From UBA4716 sp036310525 (lineage in GTDB: Bacteria; Bacillota; Clostridia; UBA1381): a stretch of 20,356 bases of DNA. Both the position numbers and the translations under genes were made by a program. The notes below the pieces were generated by a model that was not told the origin of the DNA, made no database searches, and saw nothing but the letters and a program-made list of their open reading frames with translations. Shown in pieces: positions 1-7,979 of this stretch (position 1 is the first letter of the stretch; each line of letters begins with the position of its first letter). Location: positions 1 to 20,356 of the forward strand of contig JAXJRQ010000212.1 in assembly GCA_036310525.1 (NCBI GenBank). The letters run 5' to 3'.

Positions 1-908
1 AAAATCTTTTCTTCAACTTCAACAATTTCTGAAACACCTTCAATAGCGATGTTCATAAATGCACCCGGCTTTGATACACCGACAATTTTCTTAATAAGTG
101 AAGCTGTTTCTGCTTCGTCATACAATCTCATAACCGAAGGCTTGAACTTCTGTAAAAGCTCTCTTCCTGCATTAAATGCATCTGTCATGTTCTTGAAGAG
201 GAAGCCTCTGAACTTTCTTGATTCGGGCTGTTCGTAAATACGCATCTGAGCCTTTGTCATGATACCAAGTGTACCTTCTGAACCAATAAATATCTGGTTA
301 AGGTCAGGACCTGCCGCATGCTTGGGTGCAGGTGATGTTTCAATAATTGTACCGTCAGGAAGAACAACCTCCATCTGGAGAACCATGTCATCAATCTTAC
401 CGTACTTTGTTGATGACACGCCGATACCTCTGTGTGCAAGGAATCCGCCGACTGTTGAACATGTAAGTGACGAAGGATAATGCATTGTTGCGTATCCTCT
501 TTCGTTTGCCGCCCACTCAATATGCTTATAAATAGCACCGGTTCCGCACTCTATGTACATTCCGCTTTCGTTAAAGTCATAAATTTTATTCATGCGCTTT
601 GTATCAAGCACGATACCGCCACATACAGGAATAGCACCGCCCTGAGTACCGCCGCCGCCACCCCATGTTGTTACGGGGATTTTGTAATAGTTAGCAATCT
701 TTAATACGTTTGATACTTCCTGGGCATCCTTGGGTGATACAACAATATCAGCCTCGGGCATTCTCAGACCTCTGTCTGCCCACATTCTTGAAAGCCAGAA
801 ATAGTCAACACTGTGTGTAATCTTGTCTACTGTTCTCGTAGAACAATTTGCCTTGCCAACGGCATCTTCAAGTTCGCTGGCAATCATATCAAATAGAAAA
901 TCATTCAT
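1..908 (-). CDS. FAD-linked oxidase, GlcD/alkyl-DHAP-synthase-like (3' end outside window)
   Basis: The open frame runs from the ATG at 908 off the window edge, giving 302 visible residues. It is an oxidoreductase of the VAO/PCMH FAD-binding fold. The glycine-rich pyrophosphate loop is seen as WGGGGGTQGG, followed by GGFLAHRGIGVSSTKYGKID and IFIGSEGTLGIMT, which are typical of glycolate-oxidase GlcD and alkyldihydroxyacetonephosphate-synthase relatives. Such enzymes oxidise 2-hydroxy acids or related alcohols, and the substrate here cannot be read. The start is supported by AAGGAG 7-8 bases upstream. It lies 15 bp downstream of the isomerase gene stop, with its RBS in that gap, so the two are almost certainly one operon. 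The C-terminal cap domain is largely missing because of the window edge, not a mutation. Confidence 0.85.
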   Translation of the reverse strand, partial: MNDFLFDMIASELEDAVGKANCSTRTVDKITHSVDYFWLSRMWADRGLRMPEADIVVSPKDAQEVSNVLKIANYYKIPVTTWGGGGGTQGGAIPVCGGIVLDTKRMNKIYDFNESGMYIECGTGAIYKHIEWAANERGYATMHYPSSLTCSTVGGFLAHRGIGVSSTKYGKIDDMVLQMEVVLPDGTIIETSPAPKHAAGPDLNQIFIGSEGTLGIMTKAQMRIYEQPESRKFRGFLFKNMTDAFNAGRELLQKFKPSVMRLYDEAETASLIKKIVGVSKPGAFMNIAIEGVSEIVEVEEKI

Positions 909-923
909 TGTTTTTTCTCCTTT

Positions 924-2327
924 TTATTCTTCAATCGGGTCAAATTCCAATCCATCAACATACTTACAGAATTCTTCAAGAACTTCGTTGTAGTCGCCGT
1001 AGATTTCGCTCATGTGATGTATGTAAGGACCGTTTATAAGCTTCTTTTCAATAGCTGAAAGGTCTTTGAACTGTGCCCATACATGTGTACCAAAGGTATG
1101 CGGGCCTTCTGTTGAATCAAAGTTTCCGCCAAGCAATGTATATTTGCCGCCGTCACCCTGGAATCTTGCTATTGTATAACGTCCGTCCTTGGCTCTGAAT
1201 GACGGTTTTCCGTTAAACAATTCAGCCTGAATACCATCCTTTTTCATTGAATACGGGAACGGTCCGCAATGCCATAACAATTCAGCATTTTTGTTTTCAG
1301 GATGTCTTACGGTAAATTCACCGAACATGCTTGCATTCTTACCTCTTGCAGCACATGTTAAAAGCGCACTTGAAATCGCACCGTAAACGTCAGACTCACA
1401 AGCAACGATATAACCCATATCATACAAAATGCTCATAGCAAGACATGGATTTGTTCCAAATGCCAACGGCATACTGGTCCAACATTCCGATGTAAGAACG
1501 TCTGCTTTTGTTTCATTAAAGATTTCAATATAAAGATAAACAAATGTAAGCATTTTCTTTAAATCCTCATCACTGAAATCCTTAACATCATACTGAGTCT
1601 TTAATTTGGCAACGTCAGCATCAAGCAAGTCACTCATTTTATCGTATATTTTCGGGAACTTATCAGCAACAACCGCCATATTGACAGTCTGCATATTAAA
1701 TCCGAAACGTTCTGTCAGTTCGAGCTCATTAACCATAACGCTCTTGAAAGGATTCAGACGTGTACCCACCTGAGTAATTCTGAGCTTCTTGAAGTTATTT
1801 ACCATTGTTGCTACAGATAAAAATCTCTGTAAACCATTTGTGAATACTTCATCCTCTATACGGCAATTTTCAATATATGAAAATGGAACCTTAAGATGTC
1901 TGAACTGATTACTTATAGCAAACAATCCGCACTGTGAATCAGTATATCTTACACCGTTACTTTCAAACACGGTATCCTGCGGTCCCCACAAAAGTGTAGG
2001 AAGCTGCATCATCTTTGCAATAGTTCCTGCTGCTTCTTCATTACCGAAATTACAGTTAATGATAAAGATTGCATTAACCTCTTCTTTTACAAGATAATCT
2101 CTTACCTGTTCGCACTCATCCGTACGGATAAGCATTGCTTCATCATTGAGCCAGTCAAGGTCGACAAATTCAGTAATGTCATCAGTAAACTTTTCTTTTA
2201 TGTACTTTACCGATGCTCTGCATCTTTCCTCTGCCTTTCCCGGTTCAAAAATGCCTTTTCGCTTTTTACCGTCTGCAATGTCACGACGCATCGGAATAAG
2301 TCCGATTTTCAGCTTATAATTTAACAT
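924..2327 (-). CDS. L-fucose/L-arabinose isomerase-like protein
   Basis: This 467-residue protein resembles the L-fucose isomerase-like family, which interconverts aldoses and ketoses with a divalent metal. The N-terminal half is Rossmann-like (IGLIPMRRD at 8-16, NAIFIINCNFGNEEA near 85-99). The C-terminal half carries conserved acidic and histidine positions that could be metal ligands: SECW (E281), ACESDVYGA (E311, D313) and WHCGPFPYS (H353). The start has a perfect AAGGAGG 8 bases upstream. The true substrate is unknown: these proteins are often annotated as fucose isomerase without proof, and full-length FucI is longer (about 590 residues). Its own promoter lies at 2369-2397 and a divergent RpiR regulator sits on the other side, which points to an inducible sugar or sugar-acid pathway. 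Confidence 0.85.
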   Translation of the reverse strand: MLNYKLKIGLIPMRRDIADGKKRKGIFEPGKAEERCRASVKYIKEKFTDDITEFVDLDWLNDEAMLIRTDECEQVRDYLVKEEVNAIFIINCNFGNEEAAGTIAKMMQLPTLLWGPQDTVFESNGVRYTDSQCGLFAISNQFRHLKVPFSYIENCRIEDEVFTNGLQRFLSVATMVNNFKKLRITQVGTRLNPFKSVMVNELELTERFGFNMQTVNMAVVADKFPKIYDKMSDLLDADVAKLKTQYDVKDFSDEDLKKMLTFVYLYIEIFNETKADVLTSECWTSMPLAFGTNPCLAMSILYDMGYIVACESDVYGAISSALLTCAARGKNASMFGEFTVRHPENKNAELLWHCGPFPYSMKKDGIQAELFNGKPSFRAKDGRYTIARFQGDGGKYTLLGGNFDSTEGPHTFGTHVWAQFKDLSAIEKKLINGPYIHHMSEIYGDYNEVLEEFCKYVDGLEFDPIEE

Positions 2328-2368
2328 AATTGACCCTCCTTTTAAGCATTTTTCTGCTTTATATCATC

Positions 2369-2397
2369 AGTATAACACCGTGCAGTGTAAAAGTCAA
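2369..2397 (-). promoter_or_regulatory. Sigma-A promoter for the isomerase/FAD-oxidase operon
   Basis: Read on the minus strand, TTGACT (2397-2392) and TATACT (2374-2369) are separated by 17 bp. This places the start of transcription roughly 35 bases before the ATG at 2327. Confidence 0.75.
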
Positions 2398-2399
2398 CA

Positions 2400-2424
2400 G
2401 ATTTTTAAAATTTTTTTCATTTTT
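2400..2424. promoter_or_regulatory. Possible second, degenerate RpiR operator
   Basis: This stretch aligns with the palindrome at 2544-2568: the right arm TTTTCATTTTT matches 9 of 11 positions and the left arm about 8 of 11. It sits directly upstream of the -35 box of the leftward promoter. The region is very AT-rich, so a chance match is quite possible. Confidence 0.3.
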
Positions 2425-2543
2425 TATTGTATTTTTATTTAGTTTTATGAAAACTATTTTTTAATCCTTTAAAAATCAGAAATTTCGATTTCAAAGGTAT
2501 TATCTATGTTTTTATTTATCTTTTATGCATTTTTTGTATAAAT

Positions 2544-2568
2544 AATTATGAAAAAAATTTTCATAATT
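2544..2568. promoter_or_regulatory. 11-bp inverted repeat, probable RpiR-family operator
   Basis: Arms AATTATGAAAA (2544-2554) and TTTTCATAATT (2558-2568) are perfect inverted repeats around a 3-bp AAA centre. The right arm touches the -35 box of the rpiR-like gene. RpiR-family regulators commonly bind TGAAA...TTTCA-type palindromes, so autoregulation is a natural reading. The binding protein is inferred from position. Confidence 0.6.
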
Positions 2569-2596
2569 TGACCTTTGCATTGTTTTGTGCTATAAT
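2568..2596 (+). promoter_or_regulatory. Sigma-A promoter for the RpiR-family regulator
   Basis: TTGACC (2568-2573), a 17-bp spacer and an extended -10, TGC-TATAAT (TATAAT at 2591-2596). Because the -10 box ends at 2596, an in-frame ATG at 2599 would lie before the transcription start. It is therefore not the gene's real start. Confidence 0.8.
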
Positions 2597-2628
2597 AAAT
2601 GTATATTCCAAAGAAAGGTTATATGTTT

Positions 2629-3462
2629 ATGAACAATACAACATTTGCAATAAATGCTCAATATGATGATATGAGCAAAAGTGAAAAGCAAATTGCAGAC
2701 TGGCTTCTCGCCCATCCCGGTGAAATTCTGCCGTTGTCTATAATAGAGCTTGCAGAAAAATGCGGGTGCAGCGAGGCTACTGTTTTCAGATTTGCAAAAC
2801 GTCTTGGTTTTTCAGGTTATCAGGGATTAAAAATCTCATTGGCACAGGAAACAAAAAGTGAAAAGATAAACACAGATATTTACGATTCTGATTCTGCTTC
2901 GGATATATACAAAAAAGTAAGCAATCATATATATATTACGCTTGAAAAAACACGTAACACAATTGATTTTAATGAGCTTGAACGTGTTGCCGATGCAATT
3001 TTAAAAGCAAACAGAATTGTTATTTTCGGACTTGGCAACTCCGCACCTATTGCACTTGATGCAAGTCATAAAATGATACGTGCCGGAATTAACGCAACTG
3101 CATATTCGGATAATCACATGCAGGCAATTGCCGCATCACAGCTTACCGAAAACGACCTTGCAATAGGAGTTTCCCATTCAGGTTCATCAAAGGATATAGT
3201 CGATGCGATTTCAGTTACAAAAAAACACGGCGCTGTCACTGTTGCAGTGACAAGCTCCGGTAAATCTCATCTTTCAAAAACTGCTGATATGGTACTGTGT
3301 ACTTCATCCGATGAAACAAGCAGAAACATTCTTGCGCTCAGTTCAAGAATTGCTCAGCTTGCAATTTTTGATGCAATATATTACTACCTGCTTGTGCATA
3401 ACGAAAATACCCTAAAAGCAATCCAGAAAACCGAATTATCACTTATCGATACTAAATACTAA
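2629..3462 (+). CDS. RpiR/MurR-family transcriptional regulator (HTH + SIS)
   Basis: This 277-residue regulator has an N-terminal HTH_6 domain (about 1-77, including SKSEKQIADWLLAHP and CSEATVFRFAKRLGFSGYQG) and a C-terminal SIS domain (about 110-250, with IVIFGLGNSAPIALDASHKM and GVSHSGSSKDIVDAI), which in this family senses phosphorylated sugars. The start is at 2629 or 2623 (two codons earlier): both lie downstream of AGAAAGG at 2612-2618. The upstream ATG at 2599 is excluded by the promoter. It diverges from the isomerase operon and probably controls that operon and itself through the palindrome at 2544-2568. The ligand is unknown. Confidence 0.92.
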   Translation: MNNTTFAINAQYDDMSKSEKQIADWLLAHPGEILPLSIIELAEKCGCSEATVFRFAKRLGFSGYQGLKISLAQETKSEKINTDIYDSDSASDIYKKVSNHIYITLEKTRNTIDFNELERVADAILKANRIVIFGLGNSAPIALDASHKMIRAGINATAYSDNHMQAIAASQLTENDLAIGVSHSGSSKDIVDAISVTKKHGAVTVAVTSSGKSHLSKTADMVLCTSSDETSRNILALSSRIAQLAIFDAIYYYLLVHNENTLKAIQKTELSLIDTKY

Positions 3463-3490
3463 AAAAACTGCCTTATGGCAGTTTTTTAGT
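3458..3490. terminator. Bidirectional terminator shared by convergent genes
   Basis: Core stem ACTGCC/GGCAGT with a TTAT loop, extended by an A-run on one side and a T-run on the other, so it can terminate both the rightward rpiR-like gene and the leftward SGNH gene. The stop codons of both genes (3460-3462 and 3488-3486) lie inside the hairpin. Confidence 0.88.
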
Positions 3491-4517
3491 ATATTATGTT
3501 TTTGATTTTTTCCGTAATCACATCGGCGATACGCTCAACTCCGTAAATATTCGGATGAACTTCATCCGCCGAAATATACGACATATTATCAATTGCATCA
3601 AGCCCGTTAATATATGTAACATTAGAAAATTTAAGCTTATTCACAATTTCTTCAATAAGACGTCTCCATTTCGTTCCGTTATTACCGTTTTCAAAATCCT
3701 CACCGCAATAATAAAACGGTGATATTACAAAAATGGACTTTTCGGGATTCCTTGAAGCTACCTGTGTAATAATATTACTTACTCTGTCCCAGATTTTTTC
3801 TTCTTCCCATGTGAGTACATTTATACCCAGTTCAAGTGTAGCAATATCCCACTTTCCTTTTTCACCCTCGGACGCAATATACTCCGCCATAGCTTCCTCC
3901 ATAGCACAGCTTCCTGCCATTCCGAGATTTCTTACATCCATCCCGAGTCGATGTCCTACCATTGATACCCATGAATGTGACATATCAATTGAATTAGAGC
4001 CATGTGTAATGGACGAACCATATGACAACATTGTTTTCTTTGGGCATTGTTCAGGCTTTGGTGGTTCTACTTCGCCTATTACATCGAATATTTTATACCT
4101 ACCACGGTCAAAAATTATTCTGACAACCTCACAATCCCATTCACTTCCCGAGAACTCCGTCATTTTCTTTAAATTCTCAGTATTTTTCGGTTTTTCAATA
4201 ACAAACTCCTCAGGCTCTGCACCTACAAATTTATGCACTTCATGGTCCTGCCATCCGCCCTGAATGCTGCCGTAATACACATGAAAAGTATTGAAGTTAT
4301 TTTTGTCATCTGAATATGCACTCATTATGATTTTTGCACATTCACCTTTAATCACAAATCGCAATTCAACACCTGTCGAATTATGAACAACATTTTCTGC
4401 ACCCTTTGCTTCCATTGTATCGCTCACGCATGACGGCACTCTCTTCCACGAAACACTACCATCTTCGTTGTTAATTAATTCTGCAACATTATGTATTTCT
4501 ATATTTTTGTAAATCAT
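3486..4517 (-). CDS. SGNH/GDSL-family hydrolase, probable carbohydrate esterase
   Basis: This 343-residue protein has two parts. Residues 1 to about 150 look like a beta-rich accessory domain, as in CE2-like or GxDLY-type esterases. Residues about 160-343 form an SGNH hydrolase with all four blocks: YGSSITHG (nucleophile S169), NLGMAGSC (G199), ELGIN (N233) and SADEVHPN (D318, H321). No signal peptide is seen, so it should act in the cytoplasm, perhaps deacylating imported sugars; the substrate is inferred only. The RBS GAGGGGAG precedes the ATG at 4517. No independent promoter is evident in the 43-bp gap to dut, which holds a hairpin, so it may be the last gene of the nrdD-nrdG-dut operon, an unexpected setting. 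Confidence 0.88.
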   Translation of the reverse strand: MIYKNIEIHNVAELINNEDGSVSWKRVPSCVSDTMEAKGAENVVHNSTGVELRFVIKGECAKIIMSAYSDDKNNFNTFHVYYGSIQGGWQDHEVHKFVGAEPEEFVIEKPKNTENLKKMTEFSGSEWDCEVVRIIFDRGRYKIFDVIGEVEPPKPEQCPKKTMLSYGSSITHGSNSIDMSHSWVSMVGHRLGMDVRNLGMAGSCAMEEAMAEYIASEGEKGKWDIATLELGINVLTWEEEKIWDRVSNIITQVASRNPEKSIFVISPFYYCGEDFENGNNGTKWRRLIEEIVNKLKFSNVTYINGLDAIDNMSYISADEVHPNIYGVERIADVITEKIKNIIY

Positions 4518-4533
4518 TTTTGACTCCCCTCAG

Positions 4534-4557
4534 AAGGGTGCTAAGTACAGCACCCTT
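4534..4557. other. Intercistronic hairpin without a U-tract
   Basis: Perfect 9-bp stem AAGGGTGCT/AGCACCCTT with a 6-base loop, between dut and the SGNH gene. On the minus (transcribed) strand it is followed by CTGAGGGG rather than a T-run, so it is not a standard intrinsic terminator. It may act as a processing or stability element that sets expression of the SGNH gene. Confidence 0.65.
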
Positions 4558-4560
4558 AAA

Positions 4561-5067
4561 TCATTTACTTGTACTTCCGAAACCACCGTTTCTAATACCA
4601 TCAGCATCATCGTCAAAAGTTATTCCGTACTCTACAAATATTCCCTGACAAAAACCATCACCTTGTTTTAGTGAAACTGTTTTTCCTTCATTTGAATCAT
4701 TTGTGATTTTGCAGAAGATATGTCCTTCATTACTGCTGTTATAATAGTCGCTGTCGATAATTCCGACAGTATTATTCATCTGCAACCTAAACTTGAAACC
4801 AAGTCCGCTTCTGGGATATAATTTAAGCACCCAACCGTCATTTATACGAACACGTATACCTGTCGGGATTTTAATTGTTTCACCGGGTTTTAGTTCAAAA
4901 TCAAGCGGTGAACAAAAATCATATCCTGCCGAACCTGTAGTTGCACGCTTAGGCATTTTAATATTATTATATATCTGCTCAATATTATAATTTCCCGAAA
5001 ATGAATCTTCCCAGTCTGCTTTAAACTGTGAAAGGCTTACTTTTTCAAACTGTGCTACTCTTTGCAT
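4561..5067 (-). CDS. dut: dUTP diphosphatase (dUTPase)
   Basis: Hydrolyses dUTP to dUMP and pyrophosphate, keeping uracil out of DNA and supplying dUMP for thymidylate synthesis. All five trimeric-dUTPase motifs can be seen in order: GSAGYD (45-50), PRSGLG (85-90), NTVGIIDSDY (99-108), QGDGFCQGIF (135-144) and the C-terminal RNGGFGSTSK (159-168). At 168 residues it is a little longer than the usual 145-155 because of an N-terminal extension of about 35 residues. The RBS GGAGG with about 7 bases spacing supports the ATG at 5067. It follows nrdG by 12 bp in the same operon, a sensible grouping for nucleotide supply. dCTP-deaminase-like relatives share the fold, but the motif 3 and 5 sequences fit dUTPase. 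Confidence 0.9.
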   Translation of the reverse strand: MQRVAQFEKVSLSQFKADWEDSFSGNYNIEQIYNNIKMPKRATTGSAGYDFCSPLDFELKPGETIKIPTGIRVRINDGWVLKLYPRSGLGFKFRLQMNNTVGIIDSDYYNSSNEGHIFCKITNDSNEGKTVSLKQGDGFCQGIFVEYGITFDDDADGIRNGGFGSTSK

Positions 5068-5079
5068 ATTTTCCTCCGT

Positions 5080-5571
5080 TTACTTCGTAAGAAGAACTAT
5101 TTTTCCGAGCTCAATACTCTTTTTTACATCAATAACTTTCTGATTTGAACTACCACGCCAGGGTAATGTAATATCCTTAAGCTTTACATCAAATTTTCCG
5201 TCAACAAGAACATCAATTTTGTCCATAAATGGCAATGTATTTATTTCCTGCCATTCATATCCCGTATATGCCCATATGGTTTTTTGGGGATATTTTTCTC
5301 TGATTTCGCAAACAAGGTCGCCTATATCTTTACGATTGCATGTATGCAAGGGGTCTCCGCCGGAAAGAGTTATTCCTGAAATATAACTTTTATCCAGTTC
5401 AGCAAACAGCTCTTGTTTTGCATTTTCATCAAACGGAATACCGCCATTTAAATCCCATGTCACAGGATTTTGGCATTCGGGACATGCATGCTCACAGCCT
5501 GCAACCCATAACACAACTCTTAAACCGTCACCGTTCAGCATGTCGTCTTTTGTGATATTGTGATAACGCAT
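5080..5571 (-). CDS. nrdG: Anaerobic ribonucleotide reductase activating protein NrdG
   Basis: This 163-residue radical-SAM enzyme creates the glycyl radical in NrdD. The [4Fe-4S] motif is CEHACPEC (CX3CX2C, C26, C30, C33), and the SAM-binding TLSGGDPL follows. The N-terminal GDGLRVVLWVAGC is a hallmark of NrdG. Length is normal for the family. The ATG overlaps the nrdD stop by one base (TAATG), which indicates translational coupling. Confidence 0.96.
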   Translation of the reverse strand: MRYHNITKDDMLNGDGLRVVLWVAGCEHACPECQNPVTWDLNGGIPFDENAKQELFAELDKSYISGITLSGGDPLHTCNRKDIGDLVCEIREKYPQKTIWAYTGYEWQEINTLPFMDKIDVLVDGKFDVKLKDITLPWRGSSNQKVIDVKKSIELGKIVLLTK

Positions 5572-7688
5572 TACATACTTTTCCTTTCTGCTATTTCTGC
5601 CATTTTTGCTTCGTTGAGTCTTGTATCGCCCTTTACTCTCGAATATGAAAGATAACCATTCATACGGTCAATCTTTGTGAGATTTTTTGAGCCGCATACC
5701 GGACATACATCCATCTCAAGTTCTTCATGTCCGCAATCATCGCAGTAAGCCAGCGAAAGATTTACACCTTCATAAAATCCCATCTGCATAGCACGTCTTA
5801 CAAGAACTCTTATTGCTTCCTTGTTATATGCAATAGGATATTTCACATACTGAATTTTTCCGCCGTTCGACAAATTCCAGAATCTGCTTTCAAGGTCCTG
5901 TTTTTCAATCGGCGTAATGTCTTCTGTAACATGACAATGGAAGCTGTTTGAAACATAAGGTCTGTCGGAAACCTTTTCAACTATTCCGTATTTCTTTCTG
6001 AACTGTGTAATCTGTAATCCGCAAAGCGATTCAGCAGGTGTACCGTAAATAGCGTAAAGAATTCCATCTTCCTTCTTGAACTGTTCTATTTTTTTGTTTA
6101 TGTGTTCAAGAACTTCAATCGCAAACTGACCGTCTTCAACAAGAGATTTTTTATTGTAAAGCTCTTGCAACTCATTAAATGCAGTTATACCAAATGAAGC
6201 CGTTGCAGACTTTAGAAGCGGCTTGATTTTATCATATAAACCAAGATTTCCGCCATAGAAACCACCTTCGCAATACGCAAGCGGATTGGTAGATGCTCTT
6301 AATTCTCCGAGATATTCATATGTTCTTATATGTAACTGACGGATAAGCTCAAGATAATAGTCAAGAACTTCATAAAAATCTCTGCTTTCCTGCCTTGACT
6401 TAGCAAGAATCATCGGTAAATGCAACGAAATTGCACCTATGTTAAATCTTCCCACAAATACCGGCTTATCGTCTTCATCTGCCGGTTCTATGCCGCCTCT
6501 TTCAAAGTACGGTGAAAGGAACGCTCTGCATCCCATAGGTGAAATAATTCTGCCGTATTTTTTGTACATCGACGGAACATATCCTTCACCCGTAAGCGAA
6601 AGCCAGTCAGGATACATCGTCTTTGACGAGCATTCAACGCCTGCCTCAAATACATCCTCCAAAGGACCACCTTCACCATGAAGATTTTCGTCGTACAGGA
6701 ACACAATTTTCGGGAACAGAACAGGCTTTTTACGTCCTTCTTTGCCCTGACCGTTCATACGCACACGAAGCATTGAAATAGTTGCCATTTTTGCAAATCT
6801 TCCTGTACCTGTACCTGCAGTAACGGTAATAAACGGATAGTCACCACGACTCGAAGATACTGAATTAAATTTATATTCCCATCCCTGGAAGCCCTGATCA
6901 AGGTCACGTTCAACCTCTTTTAGGGCAATTTCCTCTGCCTTTTCCTGTGACAATCCAAGCTCAGTATATTTTTCAATGTATTTTACATATGACTTTTCAG
7001 CATACGGCTCAAGAATTAATTCAGCCGAAGGAACAGTAAATCCGCCATACTGCTGACTAGCCGCCGACAATACTATATCTCCGATAACATCAAATGCAAC
7101 ATCAAGAGTTTTTGGCTCATTATACCAGAGATTACCCATCTCAAATCCGCCTTTTAAAACGTTTTCAACATCAAAAAGACAGCAGTTCATGGTATCACGT
7201 CTGGCGCTCATATCATGGATATAAATATATCCGTCTCTGATTGCCTGCAACTCTTCCGTAGTAAGAAAGAATTTTTTATAAAGCTCTTTATTTAACTGAT
7301 TAAAAATCAAGCTTCTCTTTGTCGAAACAAGAGCACTGTCAGTATTGGAGTTTTCTTTATCTCCGATATACATAATAGACTGACTTTTTTTATATACTTC
7401 ATCAAGCATACCAACAAAATCCTGCTTATAATTTCTGTAGTCACGGTAGCTTTTTGCAACCTTGGGGTTTACTTTTTCAAGTGCCCCCTCAACTATATTA
7501 TGCATTTCGGAAATATCTATATCCTCTTTGCCCATCAGCTTTGCCTGCTCAGTAACGAAGTTGCAAATAAATTCTTTTTCTTCTTCGGTAAATTTTACAA
7601 GTACTCTGAACGCCGATTTATTAACTGCGTCAACAACCTTTTGTACGTTAAACTCTTCTTTTGAATTATCCTTTTTAACAACACGCAT
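5571..7688 (-). CDS. nrdD: Anaerobic (class III) ribonucleoside-triphosphate reductase NrdD
   Basis: This 705-residue glycyl-radical enzyme reduces ribonucleoside triphosphates to deoxy forms without oxygen. An N-terminal ATP-cone (about 1-90) is the allosteric domain. The catalytic core includes DTMNCCLFDVENVL. The C-terminus has a zinc site with two CxxC pairs (C649, C652, C662, C665) and the radical loop RMNGYL with Gly at 678. I chose the ATG at 7688 (MRVVKK) because GGAGG lies 7 bases upstream. The same frame is open to an ATG at 7745, but those extra codons run through the ribosome binding site. The enzyme needs NrdG, which follows directly. Regulation is probably by NrdR through the boxes in the promoter. 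Confidence 0.96.
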   Translation of the reverse strand: MRVVKKDNSKEEFNVQKVVDAVNKSAFRVLVKFTEEEKEFICNFVTEQAKLMGKEDIDISEMHNIVEGALEKVNPKVAKSYRDYRNYKQDFVGMLDEVYKKSQSIMYIGDKENSNTDSALVSTKRSLIFNQLNKELYKKFFLTTEELQAIRDGYIYIHDMSARRDTMNCCLFDVENVLKGGFEMGNLWYNEPKTLDVAFDVIGDIVLSAASQQYGGFTVPSAELILEPYAEKSYVKYIEKYTELGLSQEKAEEIALKEVERDLDQGFQGWEYKFNSVSSSRGDYPFITVTAGTGTGRFAKMATISMLRVRMNGQGKEGRKKPVLFPKIVFLYDENLHGEGGPLEDVFEAGVECSSKTMYPDWLSLTGEGYVPSMYKKYGRIISPMGCRAFLSPYFERGGIEPADEDDKPVFVGRFNIGAISLHLPMILAKSRQESRDFYEVLDYYLELIRQLHIRTYEYLGELRASTNPLAYCEGGFYGGNLGLYDKIKPLLKSATASFGITAFNELQELYNKKSLVEDGQFAIEVLEHINKKIEQFKKEDGILYAIYGTPAESLCGLQITQFRKKYGIVEKVSDRPYVSNSFHCHVTEDITPIEKQDLESRFWNLSNGGKIQYVKYPIAYNKEAIRVLVRRAMQMGFYEGVNLSLAYCDDCGHEELEMDVCPVCGSKNLTKIDRMNGYLSYSRVKGDTRLNEAKMAEIAERKSM

Positions 7689-7760
7689 ATTATTTTCCTC
7701 CATTCTTTGTATTTTATCTGTTTTGCCATTCTCATTAATTGGCAATTCTATTCTTCATCA

Positions 7761-7778
7761 ACCACAAGATATTGTGGT
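7761..7778. promoter_or_regulatory. NrdR box 1 (downstream of the nrdD transcription start)
   Basis: Arms ACCACAA and TTGTGGT flank GATA, a near-perfect palindrome close to the known NrdR consensus acaCwAtATaTwGtgt. It lies in the nrdD 5' leader, about four helical turns (43 bp) from box 2. Confidence 0.65.
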
Positions 7779-7797
7779 TGTATAATGCACATTTCTA

Positions 7798-7826
7798 ATT
7801 ATAACCACAATATATAAAAAAATCAA
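7798..7826 (-). promoter_or_regulatory. Sigma-A promoter for nrdD-nrdG-dut
   Basis: Minus strand: TTGATT (7826-7821), 17-bp spacer, TATAAT (7803-7798). The 17-bp spacer almost exactly coincides with NrdR box 2. The predicted start of transcription is near 7791. Confidence 0.78.
7805..7820. promoter_or_regulatory. NrdR box 2 (inside the promoter spacer)
   Basis: CCACAATATATAAAAA matches the left half and centre of the NrdR consensus well and the right half poorly. Occupancy here would block RNA polymerase at nrdD. Confidence 0.55.
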
Positions 7827-7979
7827 TTACACAGATATTACATTTAGATTACACACAATTCAGAACATTTGTTCGCTATTATTATATCACCATATATTCC
7901 CCGTGTCAACATAAATTTCATGTTTTTTATTGTATTTACAGGATAAACTATATCTGTAATTATCAACGGAGGATTTTTT

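Noticed and set aside
2599..2628. Upstream in-frame ATG as the start of the RpiR-family gene
   Set aside because: The -10 box ends at 2596, so this codon would precede the transcription start. ATGs at 2623/2629 follow a fitting RBS.
3733..4263. 176-codon open frame on the plus strand opposite the SGNH gene
   Set aside because: It has no convincing RBS, its translation is low-complexity (Ser/Phe/Ile rich), and the opposite strand has a clear enzyme with intact motifs.
7689..7745. N-terminal extension of NrdD from the ATG at 7745
   Set aside because: These codons run through the GGAGG ribosome binding site used by the ATG at 7688, and the family N-terminus begins at MRVVKK.
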